A DNA stretch of 64,000 bases, from positions 647,838-711,837 of the forward strand of contig CM007314.1 in NCBI GenBank assembly GCA_000333855.2, read 5' to 3'. The notes beneath the pieces were generated by a model. It did no database searches. It was not told the origin of the DNA and worked only from the letters and a program-made list of their open reading frames with translations. This document shows positions 10,601 to 20,000 of this stretch, piece after piece. The position numbers and the translations under genes were made by a program. The number at the start of each line of letters is the position of its first letter. Position 1 is the stretch's first letter. This stretch comes from Endotrypanum monterogeii. Its lineage: Eukaryota; Euglenozoa; Kinetoplastea; Trypanosomatida; Trypanosomatidae.

Positions 10601-11053
10601 ATGGCCGCTCCAGCGACGAACCCCAAAACCGCTGGGAAGCAGATGACAGAAGAGGAGATCACTCGCTACAACGTCATGGCTCGCCTGAGTGATATCCGCC
10701 TGCAGCCTTTGAAGCAGCTGCCCATGACCGCTTTCATGATGTGGATGGTTGGCAATGAGGTCAGCATCTTCTCGATTATGTTTGTCGGCATGGCTGTTGT
10801 GAATCCACTCCAGTCCATATTTGGTTCCGGCAAGATATTTTCTGATTTCGAAGAAGACGCGAAGGCAGACCGCCAGATACGATCGGCTGTGAACCAAGCT
10901 CGCTTGATTTACATCGGCTGCTGCCTGATCGCCTTTCTCGTGGCCCTTGTGAAGCTGAACTGGATGGGGCTGCTGCCGGTGAGCTCGATGGACTGGATGG
11001 ACAACACACCGCCGACCTATCAGGAACTGAGCAGCGGCGCCTTCTACCATTAG
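10601..11053 (+). CDS. EMC4: ER membrane protein complex subunit 4 (EMC4)
   Basis: A 150-residue protein matching the EMC4/DUF1077 family. EMC4 is part of the ER membrane protein complex, an insertase for tail-anchored and multipass membrane proteins. The family core is clear: PLKQLPMTAFMMWMVGNEVS at about 36-55, then ISIF-like SIFSIMFVGMAVVNPLQSIF, and the C-terminal VKLNWMGLLP with a following DWMD. There are two hydrophobic segments (about 42-68 and 100-120) with a charged linker between them (DFEEDAKADRQIR). Length is close to that usual for the family (about 150-185). The ATG is fixed by the acceptor 16 nt upstream. I am confident from motif memory; no search was run. Confidence 0.93.
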   Translation: MAAPATNPKTAGKQMTEEEITRYNVMARLSDIRLQPLKQLPMTAFMMWMVGNEVSIFSIMFVGMAVVNPLQSIFGSGKIFSDFEEDAKADRQIRSAVNQARLIYIGCCLIAFLVALVKLNWMGLLPVSSMDWMDNTPPTYQELSSGAFYH

Positions 11054-11181
11054 CCCGCAGTGGCCCCTCTGATTTCCACGGCGCGAAGGAGTACGAGTCT
11101 AAAGGGATATGAACCAACCGCTTCAAGACTAGCGCAAGCAAATGCTTTATTTATTTCTTGCCTTGATGAGCGCTCTTTCTG

Positions 11182-11228
11182 GTGTGTGTGTGTGTGTGTG
11201 TGTCGGTGTCGGTGTCGGTGTCGGTGTG
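11182..11228. repeat. (GT)n followed by GTGTCG hexamer repeat
   Basis: About eleven GT units run into four copies of the hexamer TCGGTG. It lies about 130 nt after the EMC4 stop codon, so probably in its 3' UTR. Confidence 0.85.
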
Positions 11229-11481
11229 AAAGCAAGATAGTGCGTCTGTGGGTCGCAGTTGTTATTCCCTTGGTGCCTGATGAAATTCCTCGTGGAGCGG
11301 CTAGTTGTGGTGTATTAATATTTACCTGTCAGACGCTACTGTGGGAGGGGGGGGAGGGGGTTAGATGATGCTCTAAGGACGAGTTTTGGAAGTTGTCGAG
11401 CTGCTCAACGCACCTTTTATGACTGGTGTACAGAAGAGCGAACATGAAGGAAGGAAACGAAGGAAATACGCTCTGGTGCTG

Positions 11482-11548
11482 CCACACACGCGTAGGATAG
11501 CCCTGTGCACCACACACGCGTAGGATAGCCCTGTGCACCACACACGCC
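11482..11548. repeat. 28-bp direct tandem repeat, about 2.4 copies
   Basis: The unit beginning CCACACACGCGTAGGATAGC is repeated with an exact 28-nt period at 11482 and 11510, and a partial third copy starts at 11538. It is not a dinucleotide slip product, because the unit has unique sequence (TAGGATAGCCCTGTG). Confidence 0.9.
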
Positions 11549-12224
11549 TCCACCTTAGTCCAATATGCCGACTTGTTTTTACTCGCATGATGGGACCTGT
11601 GGACTCGGGGAACTGACTGATCAGTGTCTCGAACCTCTGTGTGTGTGCGTGTGTGTATACGTGTATGCCCCACTCGCCTTCATCTACAGATACACGCATA
11701 TAGCCAGCTGCCGCCAGAACGGACAAGAATGAAAGCCCCTCCCTCCTCCCCCCCCCCCTCCCCAATCCTCTGTGCGGTAACGAGAAAGGAAGAAAAGTGG
11801 TACGCGAAAAATCAAACGCTACTGCGCATGCACACCCACACACACACACACACACAACAACATTTAAAAAACCCTTCTCATTCCACTCTCTCCTATTCAT
11901 TTGCCCTCCTCTGGTGGAGCAAACACGCGACTCCATCCGCAAACTTCCAGACGGTGCGCCATGTTGGTAGGGTGTGGGGGTTACTCCGTTGAACTAGTGC
12001 ACGCTATTCAGGACATAGTTAATGCTGACACTCCTTTTCTCCAATATCCTCTCCATTTTCTCACCCTCACTCATTGTGCTGTTCCCGCGTCATTCCCCCA
12101 CCCCCCCACCCCACCACACACACACAAAAGGCCCTCTGAAGGTGAGAGCCGCCACCTTCAGCTCCCAGAGATCTCAACACATACAGACTAACTCAAGTAC
12201 GACCCCAACCGGTCTCCTCCTGTA

Positions 12225-12231
12225 CATATAC

Positions 12232-12264
<33 letters not shown>
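12225..12264. repeat. (TA)n-(GT)n compound microsatellite
   Basis: About ten TA units run directly into about eight GT units, 80 nt before the Hsp33-like start codon and probably within or just before its 5' UTR. Confidence 0.85.
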
Positions 12265-12344
12265 ACACACTTACGACTTCGTGATTCCTGACACCACAAG
12301 TGCCTTCCATCAGCACCCCTGCCGCCCCTTCTCTCATCTTACCC

Positions 12345-13820
12345 ATGCGCACGAGTGTCGTGCTGCGCTGCGTTGCGAAAGTGGCGTCACTGGCAGTCAT
12401 CCCGAGCACTTCCTCTTTTCCCTCATCGCCCCAGCCCTACCCATACTGTTCGACTGCTGCAGAGAGCACCGTGCACGCATTCCGCACGCGCGACATAACC
12501 CTTCGTGTGCCCAGTAAGGACCACCTTTTGCGCTTCTCCTTCTGCTCTACTCGACATCTGCTGGCGGAGACAATTCGTCGTCATGACCTCCTGCGGAGCA
12601 CAGGGGCTCACCTCGATTTTTTGCAGCTTCTAGGCACACAGTTAACATTTGCGAACCTCCTCGCCTCCGCACTCGAGGGCGAAGAACGCGTAGAGGCTCG
12701 CTTCACTGCGGAGGAAGCCACTATAGTGACGGAGGCCTTGGCATTGGGGGAATGTCGATGCTACCTACGACCCGAATATAACGCCAAGCTTGAAGAGCGT
12801 GGTCTGCCAACGTTCCCGTTGCGTGTTAACCGCATCCTGTACCGTCGGGAAAAGCCCTTCTCGTCACTCGTACACGCTGATCTAGCCGAGCTGCTGCAGC
12901 CTATCAAAGAAGTCGCTTCTGGCACTGGCACTGCTCGCCATCATACCGTAGATAGCAGTGATGTCCCGTTTTCCCTATACCTGCCTGACATGGCAACGCG
13001 GGTGTCTCTGGAGGCGTGGAAGCAATACTTTTCCTACAACAGCAGCCTCCACGCCTACAACTACCTGCGCCGATCTGACGGCAGCATCCCAGCGGTGTGG
13101 ATGGAGTCACAGATTGACGCAGAGGCCCTGCGGTCTCATGACTTATTGAACCTCACCGACACCGCTGCAGCCTCCGCGTCAAACGTCGACGAGGGGTCTT
13201 GTGACGCCATCGACCGAAAAAAGACACTGGAGATTCACCGAGCGCTTCTGGAATCAATTCCACTGAGCTTCGGTATGGTGGTGTCGCCATTAGCCGCTGG
13301 GGCTGCAGTGGACCGTCGTGTGCACCAGCTGAACCAAGTAGTAATGGAAGCCGCTGCTCTCTTGAGGACATCACCTACCGATGAGGTGAGAGTTACCTCG
13401 GTCCTGCAACCGCTGCTAGCGGAATGCGCAGATAAGCTCAGCACATGCCAGCACATGTTGTCGCTGTTTTCAGGCGACCACGATGGCGCCTATCAAGCCG
13501 CGGTGGCGGCTCGGCAGTACAGCAACGATCCTGCCCAGGTGGCTGCAGTCGTGGACCCGATACGTCGGGCCTTAGGGGTGCACGACTTTATTGTTCCTCT
13601 GGCGGCAGCAGAAGCAGCGCGAACGGGGCTAGATTTTTTTTGCAGGTGCTCAAAGCAAAACATCGTAGAGTCCCTTGCCTCAGCTCCCTCCAGCGCGCTG
13701 GCGTCACTGAAGGAGAGCAGCAACTTTGTTCAGTGCTGTATTTGCGCAAGGAAACACACCCTTACAGATGAGGATTGGGAGGAGATGAGTAAAGACGAGC
13801 GTGCATCCTCGCCGCCGTAG
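12345..13820 (+). CDS. Hsp33-family redox-regulated chaperone (TrypOx-like)
   Basis: A 491-residue member of the Hsp33/HslO family, holdase chaperones activated when a zinc-bound tetracysteine site is oxidised. The C-terminal site is complete: C433-x-C435 in FFCRCSKQNIVESL, 28 residues, then C464-x-x-C467, followed by the usual acidic TDEDWEEM. This fits the bacterial spacing CxC-X27-32-CxxC. Family-like core segments include WKQYFSYNSSLHAYNYL (compare the YFEQSEQ region of bacterial Hsp33) and GMVVSPLAAG. The protein is much longer than bacterial Hsp33 (about 290 residues) because of an N-terminal extension and internal insertions between about 130 and 290. The N-terminus MRTSVVLRCVAKVASLAV looks like a mitochondrial presequence (inference). 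The frame continues upstream to a GTG at 12300, but 12345 is the first ATG. The T. brucei homologue is known as TrypOx. Confidence 0.85.
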   Translation: MRTSVVLRCVAKVASLAVIPSTSSFPSSPQPYPYCSTAAESTVHAFRTRDITLRVPSKDHLLRFSFCSTRHLLAETIRRHDLLRSTGAHLDFLQLLGTQLTFANLLASALEGEERVEARFTAEEATIVTEALALGECRCYLRPEYNAKLEERGLPTFPLRVNRILYRREKPFSSLVHADLAELLQPIKEVASGTGTARHHTVDSSDVPFSLYLPDMATRVSLEAWKQYFSYNSSLHAYNYLRRSDGSIPAVWMESQIDAEALRSHDLLNLTDTAAASASNVDEGSCDAIDRKKTLEIHRALLESIPLSFGMVVSPLAAGAAVDRRVHQLNQVVMEAAALLRTSPTDEVRVTSVLQPLLAECADKLSTCQHMLSLFSGDHDGAYQAAVAARQYSNDPAQVAAVVDPIRRALGVHDFIVPLAAAEAARTGLDFFCRCSKQNIVESLASAPSSALASLKESSNFVQCCICARKHTLTDEDWEEMSKDERASSPP

Positions 13821-13880
13821 CCGTCGCACGCTTTTCGTGAAACCTCTCTCCCGAACATCTCCGGCTTCTACAAACCATCA

Positions 13881-14315
13881 ATGCACTTTGTAACCTTCGG
13901 TGTGAGACGTGTACTTCGCAAGTGTCTTTTTATTTTCGTGTGTGTATGTGTGTCTCCGTTGCCTCCCGTCCCCCCCCCCTCCCGCACTCCCTGTTCGCGT
14001 GTGTCAGGGGCGTCTGCAGTATACTCTCGCCCTGTCTTGTATGCTGCGAATGCAGCGCATTGGAGCACCTTGAGCGAACACGAGTTTTCAGCAGCTGAGC
14101 GTGTCGCGCAAAAAGCCACGGCGCAGCAATACAGAGCACTTGCCAGCCAGAGGGATCAAATCGTTCTGTGTGCTTTTTTTTTTTTTTTGACAGTGCCGCC
14201 CCGACACGCCCCTCTTCCTATCCGCTGCCTTTCTGTCGACCTACTCCTTTTTCATTTGGGGCGGTGCACAAATGGCGTGTACTTTTCCCCTGGTGACAGG
14301 GGTAGGGAACCATAG
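13881..14315 (+). pseudogene. Coding-like fragment, possible small mitochondrial protein or decayed gene
   Basis: An ATG-initiated frame of 144 codons. Residues about 45-98 (for example ANAAHWSTLSEHEFSAAERV) are coding-like, helical and charged, while the flanks pass through GT, poly-C and poly-T tracts. An acceptor-like AG at 14006-14007, after a C/T tract, precedes the good segment. The basic start (MHFVTFGVRRVLRKCLF) could be a presequence. The homopolymers inside make an intact 144-residue protein doubtful. It could be a short real gene with sequencing errors, or a remnant. No family recognised. Confidence 0.22.
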
Positions 14316-14327
14316 GGGAGGGAGGGT

Positions 14328-14483
14328 ATGTGTGTTGTGGACAGCACTGGGGCAGGCGATGTGCAACAGTCTGGACGATACACTTCGTGCACTCGTGGTG
14401 CAGAGAAAGCAGTTGCCACCACCATGACCTGCCCTCCCACAGGTGCACCGGCAGGGGTCGACCTGTACCCGGCGCCTGGGTAA
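14328..14483 (+). pseudogene. Short coding-like frame, possible gene remnant
   Basis: An ATG-initiated frame of 51 codons (MCVVDSTGAGDVQQSGRYTS onward) with third-position and amino-acid balance more like the genes here than the spacers. In another frame, coding-like sequence continues to 14779. Together these look like a frameshifted remnant, but no homologue is recognised. Confidence 0.15.
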
Positions 14484-15548
14484 GGTTGACTGTTTTTGCC
14501 GTGGTTGCATTGCGTCTGCGATACGGCAACGTACCACGCAGCGTACACGGGACACCATTAGGGTTGTCTACAAAACTTCTGACTCAAATAACTGGTAAGA
14601 GAGAGGACGTCAGGGAAAAGAGATACACATTGATACATTTTCCCCCCGTGAGGACCCTGTTCGCAGTGGATGCTTCCGATACTCTAGTGCAACATGTTAC
14701 GATTGATATGAGCGCCTCCATGGGCGCCGAGGTGACAGCGGCATCAGTGGTCTCCACTTCACCTGCACAAGAGGGGAGCTAAGAAGTTGAGGGTGGAGGC
14801 TCGTTGGGGGTAAGTGCACTAGCAAGTGCATGATGCAGAGGAAGAGGGTAAGGGGGCGGAGGGTCGCTATCACGACAAACCCTCCCACCTCTCTGAGAAG
14901 CCATTGCCAACACTCTGACATTGAGCTTTGGAGGCAGGCGCGGAACAATGAGACAGTTTCGCAAAAAAAAAAAAAGTAAACGCAAAATTTACAGAACACC
15001 AGGCCATCACAATCTCTGTGGATAAGCATATTCCCCTGAAGAGGGAGGAAGGGGAGAGGTGGGCACAAGCGTAAATGAGTGTGACCTGACACCCAGCAGA
15101 CTCCTCTCCCCCCCCCTTCATCAACGGGACTCCTCGACTACTCACAAGGTGGACGAGCCATTCCACGCCTTCTTGACTACCCCACGTGATGAGGATTTAT
15201 CACTGAAGCACTCGTCTCTGTTGCTCTGATCATCTGTCAACACCCCCTTACCACACACAACTACAAGACCTCGCCCGCCTCACCTGATGCAATGCTGTGT
15301 GTTTCCCAGTTACTGGCGAACTGCGTTCTGTGCACTAGTACCCTCTCTCTCCCTCCTCTTTCCCCCTCCATTCCCTTAGGAAAAAAAAAAAAATGGCGTC
15401 CTTCCCAAGTGCATCCTCGCCATTTAAGCCTTGAGTTTAAGCTTTAGTCACTGTAGTAAAAAAGGAGGAATTCAGAGTTAGACACAATTGTAGCCACTCT
15501 AGCAACGTACCTAGGCATTGCCAGCACTTCATTTTCTACTCATTATAT

Positions 15549-15574
15549 TTCATTTTTTTTTTTTTTTGTATCAG
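15549..15574 (+). promoter_or_regulatory. Spliced-leader acceptor for the CRAL-TRIO gene
   Basis: A run of 15 T residues followed by GTATCAG, ending at AG 15573-15574. The resulting 5' UTR is 62 nt and contains no ATG before 15637. Confidence 0.75.
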
Positions 15575-15636
15575 TCATCTCTTTTCCTCCGGAGATCGCG
15601 TGTACAGAACTTCTCTCCTCTGAAACAATCGCAAAT

Positions 15637-16476
15637 ATGGTCGTCGTGACGCTGACACCGAAGGAATTCGCATGCGTGGCTGAGCTAAAAGCGAAGTATC
15701 CTGCCGGCTCACAGACAGATCCAGCCGACACCGACTTTCTTCAAGAGAACACGTACATGCGCTTCGCACGAGCGCGCAACGGCAACGTCGAAAAAGCTTC
15801 AGAGATGCTTGGCGCGACCCTCAAGTGGCGTAAAGAGACGAAGCCCTACGCCATCTCCAAGGATGATGTCCAAAAGGCAATGGGGCAGACGACGATGGTG
15901 TTCGGTGGCCGCTGTAACATCGGGCTACCCGTCGTTGGGATGGTCCTCGGTATGCCAAACGAGTGCACGGTTGAGGAACGAACGAAGCAGCTGGTGTACA
16001 TCATGGAGGAAACCCAGCGCAGGGGCTACGACCGCATCACCTGGATCGTCGATTTTCGCTATCTAGGAAAAAACAGCGACCCACGCACCAAGGAGGCGCG
16101 AAAGGAGATTATGAAGATCATCCAGGACCACTACCCTGAGCGCATGGGGCGTATCTTGCTGCATCGAGCGCCGTGGTATATTCGCATGTTGCTCGGTGTC
16201 GCCAAGCAATTTATGGACAAGCGCACCACAGCGAAGGTATTCAACGCTGGACACACAATCGAGGATCTAGAGAAGTTTATTGACCGTAGTCAAGTTCCTT
16301 CGATCTGCGATGGTACAATGACGGGCTCATCCATGTCGCATCTCGAGAAGTTACCACCACTGAATGAGCAAAAGGTGCTGGACTTGACTCTTAAAGAACA
16401 CGCTTCGGAAGGTGTCTACGAGGCGGACCGAGTGAAAATGGAAGAAATCTCAGGCGAGGAAATCTTATCTAGTTGA
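15637..16476 (+). CDS. CRAL-TRIO (Sec14-like) lipid-transfer domain protein
   Basis: A 279-residue cytosolic protein with the Sec14/CRAL-TRIO layout. The N-terminal CRAL-TRIO-N helical lobe is at about 30-75 (YMRFARARNGNVEKASEML, then WRKETKPYAI), the classic pattern of an R-ARxxxxxKA signature and a WR motif. The lipid-binding lobe spans about 85-235, with YIMEETQRRGYDRITWIVDF and the HYPERMGRILLHRAPW block that in Sec14 proteins covers the gating helix region, then FMDKRTTAKVF. Such proteins exchange phosphatidylinositol or other hydrophobic ligands between membranes. The short C-terminal tail is acidic, with no GOLD or other extra domain. Ligand is unknown. The start is the first ATG after a strong acceptor. 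Confidence 0.9.
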   Translation: MVVVTLTPKEFACVAELKAKYPAGSQTDPADTDFLQENTYMRFARARNGNVEKASEMLGATLKWRKETKPYAISKDDVQKAMGQTTMVFGGRCNIGLPVVGMVLGMPNECTVEERTKQLVYIMEETQRRGYDRITWIVDFRYLGKNSDPRTKEARKEIMKIIQDHYPERMGRILLHRAPWYIRMLLGVAKQFMDKRTTAKVFNAGHTIEDLEKFIDRSQVPSICDGTMTGSSMSHLEKLPPLNEQKVLDLTLKEHASEGVYEADRVKMEEISGEEILSS

Positions 16477-17301
16477 CGATGAGGTAAAAAAAAAAAAACA
16501 ATATGGAAAGACGCTTGTTGCGAGTGCTGCGTGAGACATGAAATGATGCATCACCTTGTGACAGGTCCCTGCGATTATGTGTCGACTTTTTCACAGCTGT
16601 GTTTTCGTATCATCAGGCTTGCATGGAAAAGTGAGAAAGAGGAATGATCGCTGGCAAGTGCATCTATTTTCTCAGACGGCACGTTTTCTATCAATGTTGA
16701 TTGTCATCTTTGCCGGGTTGCGCTGGTCATTAGACAACGCTTACAAATCGCTGTTACTGTTGCACACGCATGACGTACAGGACTGCCATACGCTTCTCTG
16801 CTCGTGTGCGGGTGCGACATGGGTGCTGGAAAGAGATGAGTGGCTGCAGAGGAGCATACATGCAGACCACCACTACCACCGCCCACACAGCATATTGACC
16901 CTGCCCAACTACATGAGGCCGATGAGCGGACGTATAAAGTCGAACCCTCTCTGGATCTATCCAGCAGTGGGGTATTAATGGTGTGGTGATGCGTGTGCTT
17001 GCAAGGAGTATCGTGGTGAGTACTAGATTCTATCATCGTCGGCGAGGGCGCTTTTTTATGACCGCATTCCTTTTCTTCACTAACTTTTCTCAATCGATAT
17101 TTATATACAGTGCACCTGAGATTTTTGTTTCAATACCTTAAAGAAGCCATCACCCCTATATATGTAAATGTCTGTGCAGATCTTTTGTGTTTTTTTTTTT
17201 TTCATGCGGACCGTTATCAACGCTCATATAACTCCTAAATACCAATAAGTCTGCCCTTTTTTTTCTATGCTCCTCATACGCCCGTCCCCTCTCCCTCAAT
17301 T

Positions 17302-17335
17302 CATATATATATATATATAAATACATATATATATG
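17302..17335. repeat. (TA)n microsatellite
   Basis: TA repeat with short AA and CA interruptions in the spacer between the CRAL-TRIO and coiled-coil genes. Confidence 0.85.
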
Positions 17336-17879
17336 TATTTGTACAACTGGAGAAGGTTCATCATCAACTACATCATTCTGCCTTTTTCAAAAAAATATAT
17401 CCTTTTTTTTTGGAGAGGATGAAGCGAAGAGGTAAAAAAAAAAAATGCGTCGCACAACGGTCATTGGGAAAACAAAAATAATGGCAGAAGAACGCAGACA
17501 TCCCTTCCCTGTTCAACTCTTTATATATTTATATTTATTTTCCTCCCTCCTCCAATGCTAAATGCCATGGCACCTTCGATAAACTTTACTTGGTAACTGC
17601 ACATCGACAAAACAGGTACACCGAGTGTATTATCCCGCCCTCACTTTTTTTTTCTCCTCAGCATATTACTTGCTAACCACCACAGGAGTGTACTTGTGAG
17701 CATGAAGCCCTTCGACCACCCCCACCTCCTCCTTTTCTCTCCTCTGATCTTTCGGCATCGATTGCCTGGATCCCTCATGGTGGCACTCTGTGGCCAAGAC
17801 GCATGGATACCCCGTGAGACGCTCCATAGAGCTGCGTGACGGAAAGGCCCTCGTGGCACCCTTAATTGCACTCAATATA

Positions 17880-17947
17880 CACTTCCTCCCCCCCCCCTCC
17901 CTCCCTTATCTCTTACCCTCGCTCTACTCATCCCTTCACTTCTCTAG
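17880..17947 (+). promoter_or_regulatory. Spliced-leader acceptor for the coiled-coil gene
   Basis: A 60-nt C/T-rich tract ending CACTTCTCTAG at 17937-17947. The ATG at 17958 follows after only 10 nt, which fixes the start and excludes the upstream in-frame extension. Confidence 0.8.
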
Positions 17948-17957
17948 TAAACGCCTC

Positions 17958-18974
17958 ATGGGCAAGAGAGCCATAACGAAGAAAGGCGGTGCCAGCGATA
18001 CCGCTAAGGCTGGACCCGAGGAGGACGCCTCCATAAGTGTCGCTACCACCCTGCCCACCCCACGCACCCTTTGTCAGCGCAAGTGGTCAAAACGAGCAGA
18101 TGAGGCGGTAATTGAAATGGGGTACGTGCAGGAGCTTCTCCAGCAACACGCCGCCAAGGTGGACGCGCTGAAGCGGGAGATGGAGGAGCTTACGTACACC
18201 GCCGCTGGGCTTTGGGCCGCCAACCCAGATGAATTGCCGCTTCAGTACAAAGACAAGCAGGGACAACTGTCGTTTCGATTGAACAGTCCCTCTCTTATGT
18301 CTACCCGGTCCAATGTAACCACCCCAACCAAACGACGTGGAGCCCCAGACACTTCGTCGACCTTCCCGCCTGCGAAGAGCGACACCTCCATCACGAGCCC
18401 AAAACCTGTTCCCGAAACTGTCGAGCAGGCACTGCAGCAACTCCCTCCAGCGCGGCGGGCGAAGGTTTCCGCCGAACTTCAAGCACTCTTCTACTCACCC
18501 CAAGTTGAGCCGCCTTTCACAGATTCCACGCACGTCGCTAGCACTGACGCTGCCAACCGACAGCCCCTCACAGAAGAAGACCATGCTGCTCCCCAAGCAT
18601 CTGATCGCTCGAAGAAGTCGCCCCAGACAGCTGAGGCGCCCCCTGCGGTATCAAATTCAGAAACGGGGGCCCAAAACGACGGCCAAGTGCCGGCAGTCAC
18701 GACTGGAAGTCGCAATAAAATCCCTCAAGCTCTCCTCCTCGCAATGAAGGAACTGCAAGCAAAAAGAATCTCCCTAGAAATACAACTGACCAAAGCCGCC
18801 AATGCCACGGCCCGGCAGCTGCAGCGGTTTCAGCTCTTGCAAGAGGAGGTGATGGTCTCACAGTACGGCCTGGATGCGGCGCAGCGCGATGTGCAGCAGG
18901 AAATTCAGCAGCAGCTGCGAGGACAAGAACTACAACAGAACGAACCAACCGAAGATCACCCTGTGCCGATGTAA
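17958..18974 (+). CDS. Coiled-coil protein of unknown function
   Basis: A 338-residue soluble protein with a basic N-terminus (MGKRAITKKGG). A first coiled coil lies at about 45-85 (VIEMGYVQELLQQHAAKVDA), followed by a long Ser/Thr/Pro-rich disordered middle with a TTPTKRRG basic patch near 115. A second coiled coil rich in Gln and Leu spans about 255-325 (LLAMKELQAKRISLEIQLTK). No catalytic motif or membrane segment. The layout suggests a scaffold or cytoskeleton-associated protein, but I recognise no family. The frame is open upstream to a GTG at 17790; the pyrimidine tract and AG immediately before 17958 show that this extension is untranslated. Confidence 0.82.
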   Translation: MGKRAITKKGGASDTAKAGPEEDASISVATTLPTPRTLCQRKWSKRADEAVIEMGYVQELLQQHAAKVDALKREMEELTYTAAGLWAANPDELPLQYKDKQGQLSFRLNSPSLMSTRSNVTTPTKRRGAPDTSSTFPPAKSDTSITSPKPVPETVEQALQQLPPARRAKVSAELQALFYSPQVEPPFTDSTHVASTDAANRQPLTEEDHAAPQASDRSKKSPQTAEAPPAVSNSETGAQNDGQVPAVTTGSRNKIPQALLLAMKELQAKRISLEIQLTKAANATARQLQRFQLLQEEVMVSQYGLDAAQRDVQQEIQQQLRGQELQQNEPTEDHPVPM

Positions 18975-20000
18975 GGGGTGACTCCCATCCTTTTTCCCCT
19001 TCCCGGGGACGGACGAAATAATCAAAGACTAGGGTCTCCTCACCTCTTCGTGGCCGTGTCTCCGCTCACTGTCTCGGCAGGAAGTCGTCTTGCAGGGGTG
19101 ACTGTGCCGACGTTGTTCTGATATCCCCCTTTGGCTTTTGTTGTTATTGTTGGTCGCTTCTGGACCTCCCGCTTCGTACCCATGCGCTCGACCTCCGCCA
19201 TCAACCTTCTTCTCGGGTACTCGTTTCTCAGCTGACTGTTACACCTGGCAAGCCAACTGTTATCCGTTTTCTGCACCCCCCTTGGGCCTCTCCTCTTTAC
19301 CACTGCTCTGCGTCCCAGCACGTGGGTACAAGAGATCCCGACAAAAAGGGGCTAGAGGTAGCGACGAAAAAAAAAAAAAGATGAAGCAAACAAGGCGACC
19401 CCCTACCTAATATGTATATAATTTTCTCTCATCGTGTCTTGATCTGTTTGCTTGCAAGGCATCAAGGAAAGTGAAGCAGCCACACTCACTCTTGACGACG
19501 CCCCCCCCCTTGCCCCGGTGGCAGGAAGAAACAGTCGAAGGGGCGAGGGAGAGGGGGGGAAAGGAATGACCCCTTTCGTCTGTGGTAATGCCCAACCGCC
19601 GCTGAATTTGTGCTCCGTACTGCAACTCCAGCTCTCTTCTGGCTCCTCACCAACGTGTTTAGTTGGACCCGACTAGTTGACTTCCTGAGAGATCTGTCCT
19701 CCCCACCAACCCCCCCCCCTCCCTCTTTTCTGTCTCGTCTTGTGTCGCCGTCTTCGGCCCTCCCCCGCTTCCGGATTTTGCCCTCTCGCATTCATTTGCA
19801 TCACGCCTTCTTTCCTCTCAGTTTGGTGCGCTTCCCCGCACTTACGGAACGGGCATATTACGTATATATATATGTACATACAAAAATGTTGAACGACAAA
19901 AAGTTGCTGTCACTACTACCACCACCACCCACAGAAATACACACTCCCATACACAGAGTGAAAGATACCGACCAACTACACAGAGATCAGGTATATCAAA
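18975..20000. other. Intergenic region
   Basis: About 1.0 kb with poly-A (19365-19379), poly-C (19501-19509, 19710-19719) and a short TA tract near 19862-19873. A pyrimidine-rich acceptor-like site ends at AG 19820-19821. Further AGs occur at 19933-19934 and just before the next ATG, so the 5' end of the AAA+ mRNA is uncertain. No credible gene. Confidence 0.6.

Larger units (their letters stand above)
11054..12344. other. Intergenic region with simple and tandem repeats
   Basis: About 1.3 kb without a credible gene. It contains a (GT)n plus hexamer tract (11182-11228), a 28-bp tandem repeat (11482-11548), a CA tract (11830-11855) and a TA/GT tract (12225-12264). The acceptor for the Hsp33 gene is unclear; AGs at 12299-12300 and 12312-12313 are candidates. 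Confidence 0.6.
13821..15636. other. Long intergenic region with possible gene remnants
   Basis: About 1.8 kb. It contains the coding-like fragments listed at 13881-14315 and 14328-14483, poly-T and poly-A runs (14167-14184, 14959-14971, 15379-15392), and ends in the strong acceptor of the CRAL-TRIO gene. No complete gene can be supported. Confidence 0.5.
16477..17957. other. Intergenic region
   Basis: About 1.5 kb with poly-A after the stop (16485-16499), a TA tract (17302-17335), several poly-T and poly-A runs (17190-17201, 17402-17444), and a C/T tract leading to the next acceptor. No credible gene. Confidence 0.6.

Noticed and set aside
11182..11548. Possible CRISPR-like repeat array
   Set aside because: The 28-bp units are directly contiguous with no spacers, and this is a eukaryotic genome.
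11580..11650. tRNA-like B-box on the - strand (GGTTCGAGAC)
   Set aside because: No matching A-box, acceptor stem or anticodon arm can be drawn around it.
11373..11942. 189-codon - strand frame
   Set aside because: Spans the 28-bp tandem repeat, GT and CA tracts; composition is repeat-driven, and all real genes here are on the + strand.
14697..15092. 131-codon - strand frame
   Set aside because: Passes through poly-F and spacer sequence with no domain; opposite to the transcription direction.
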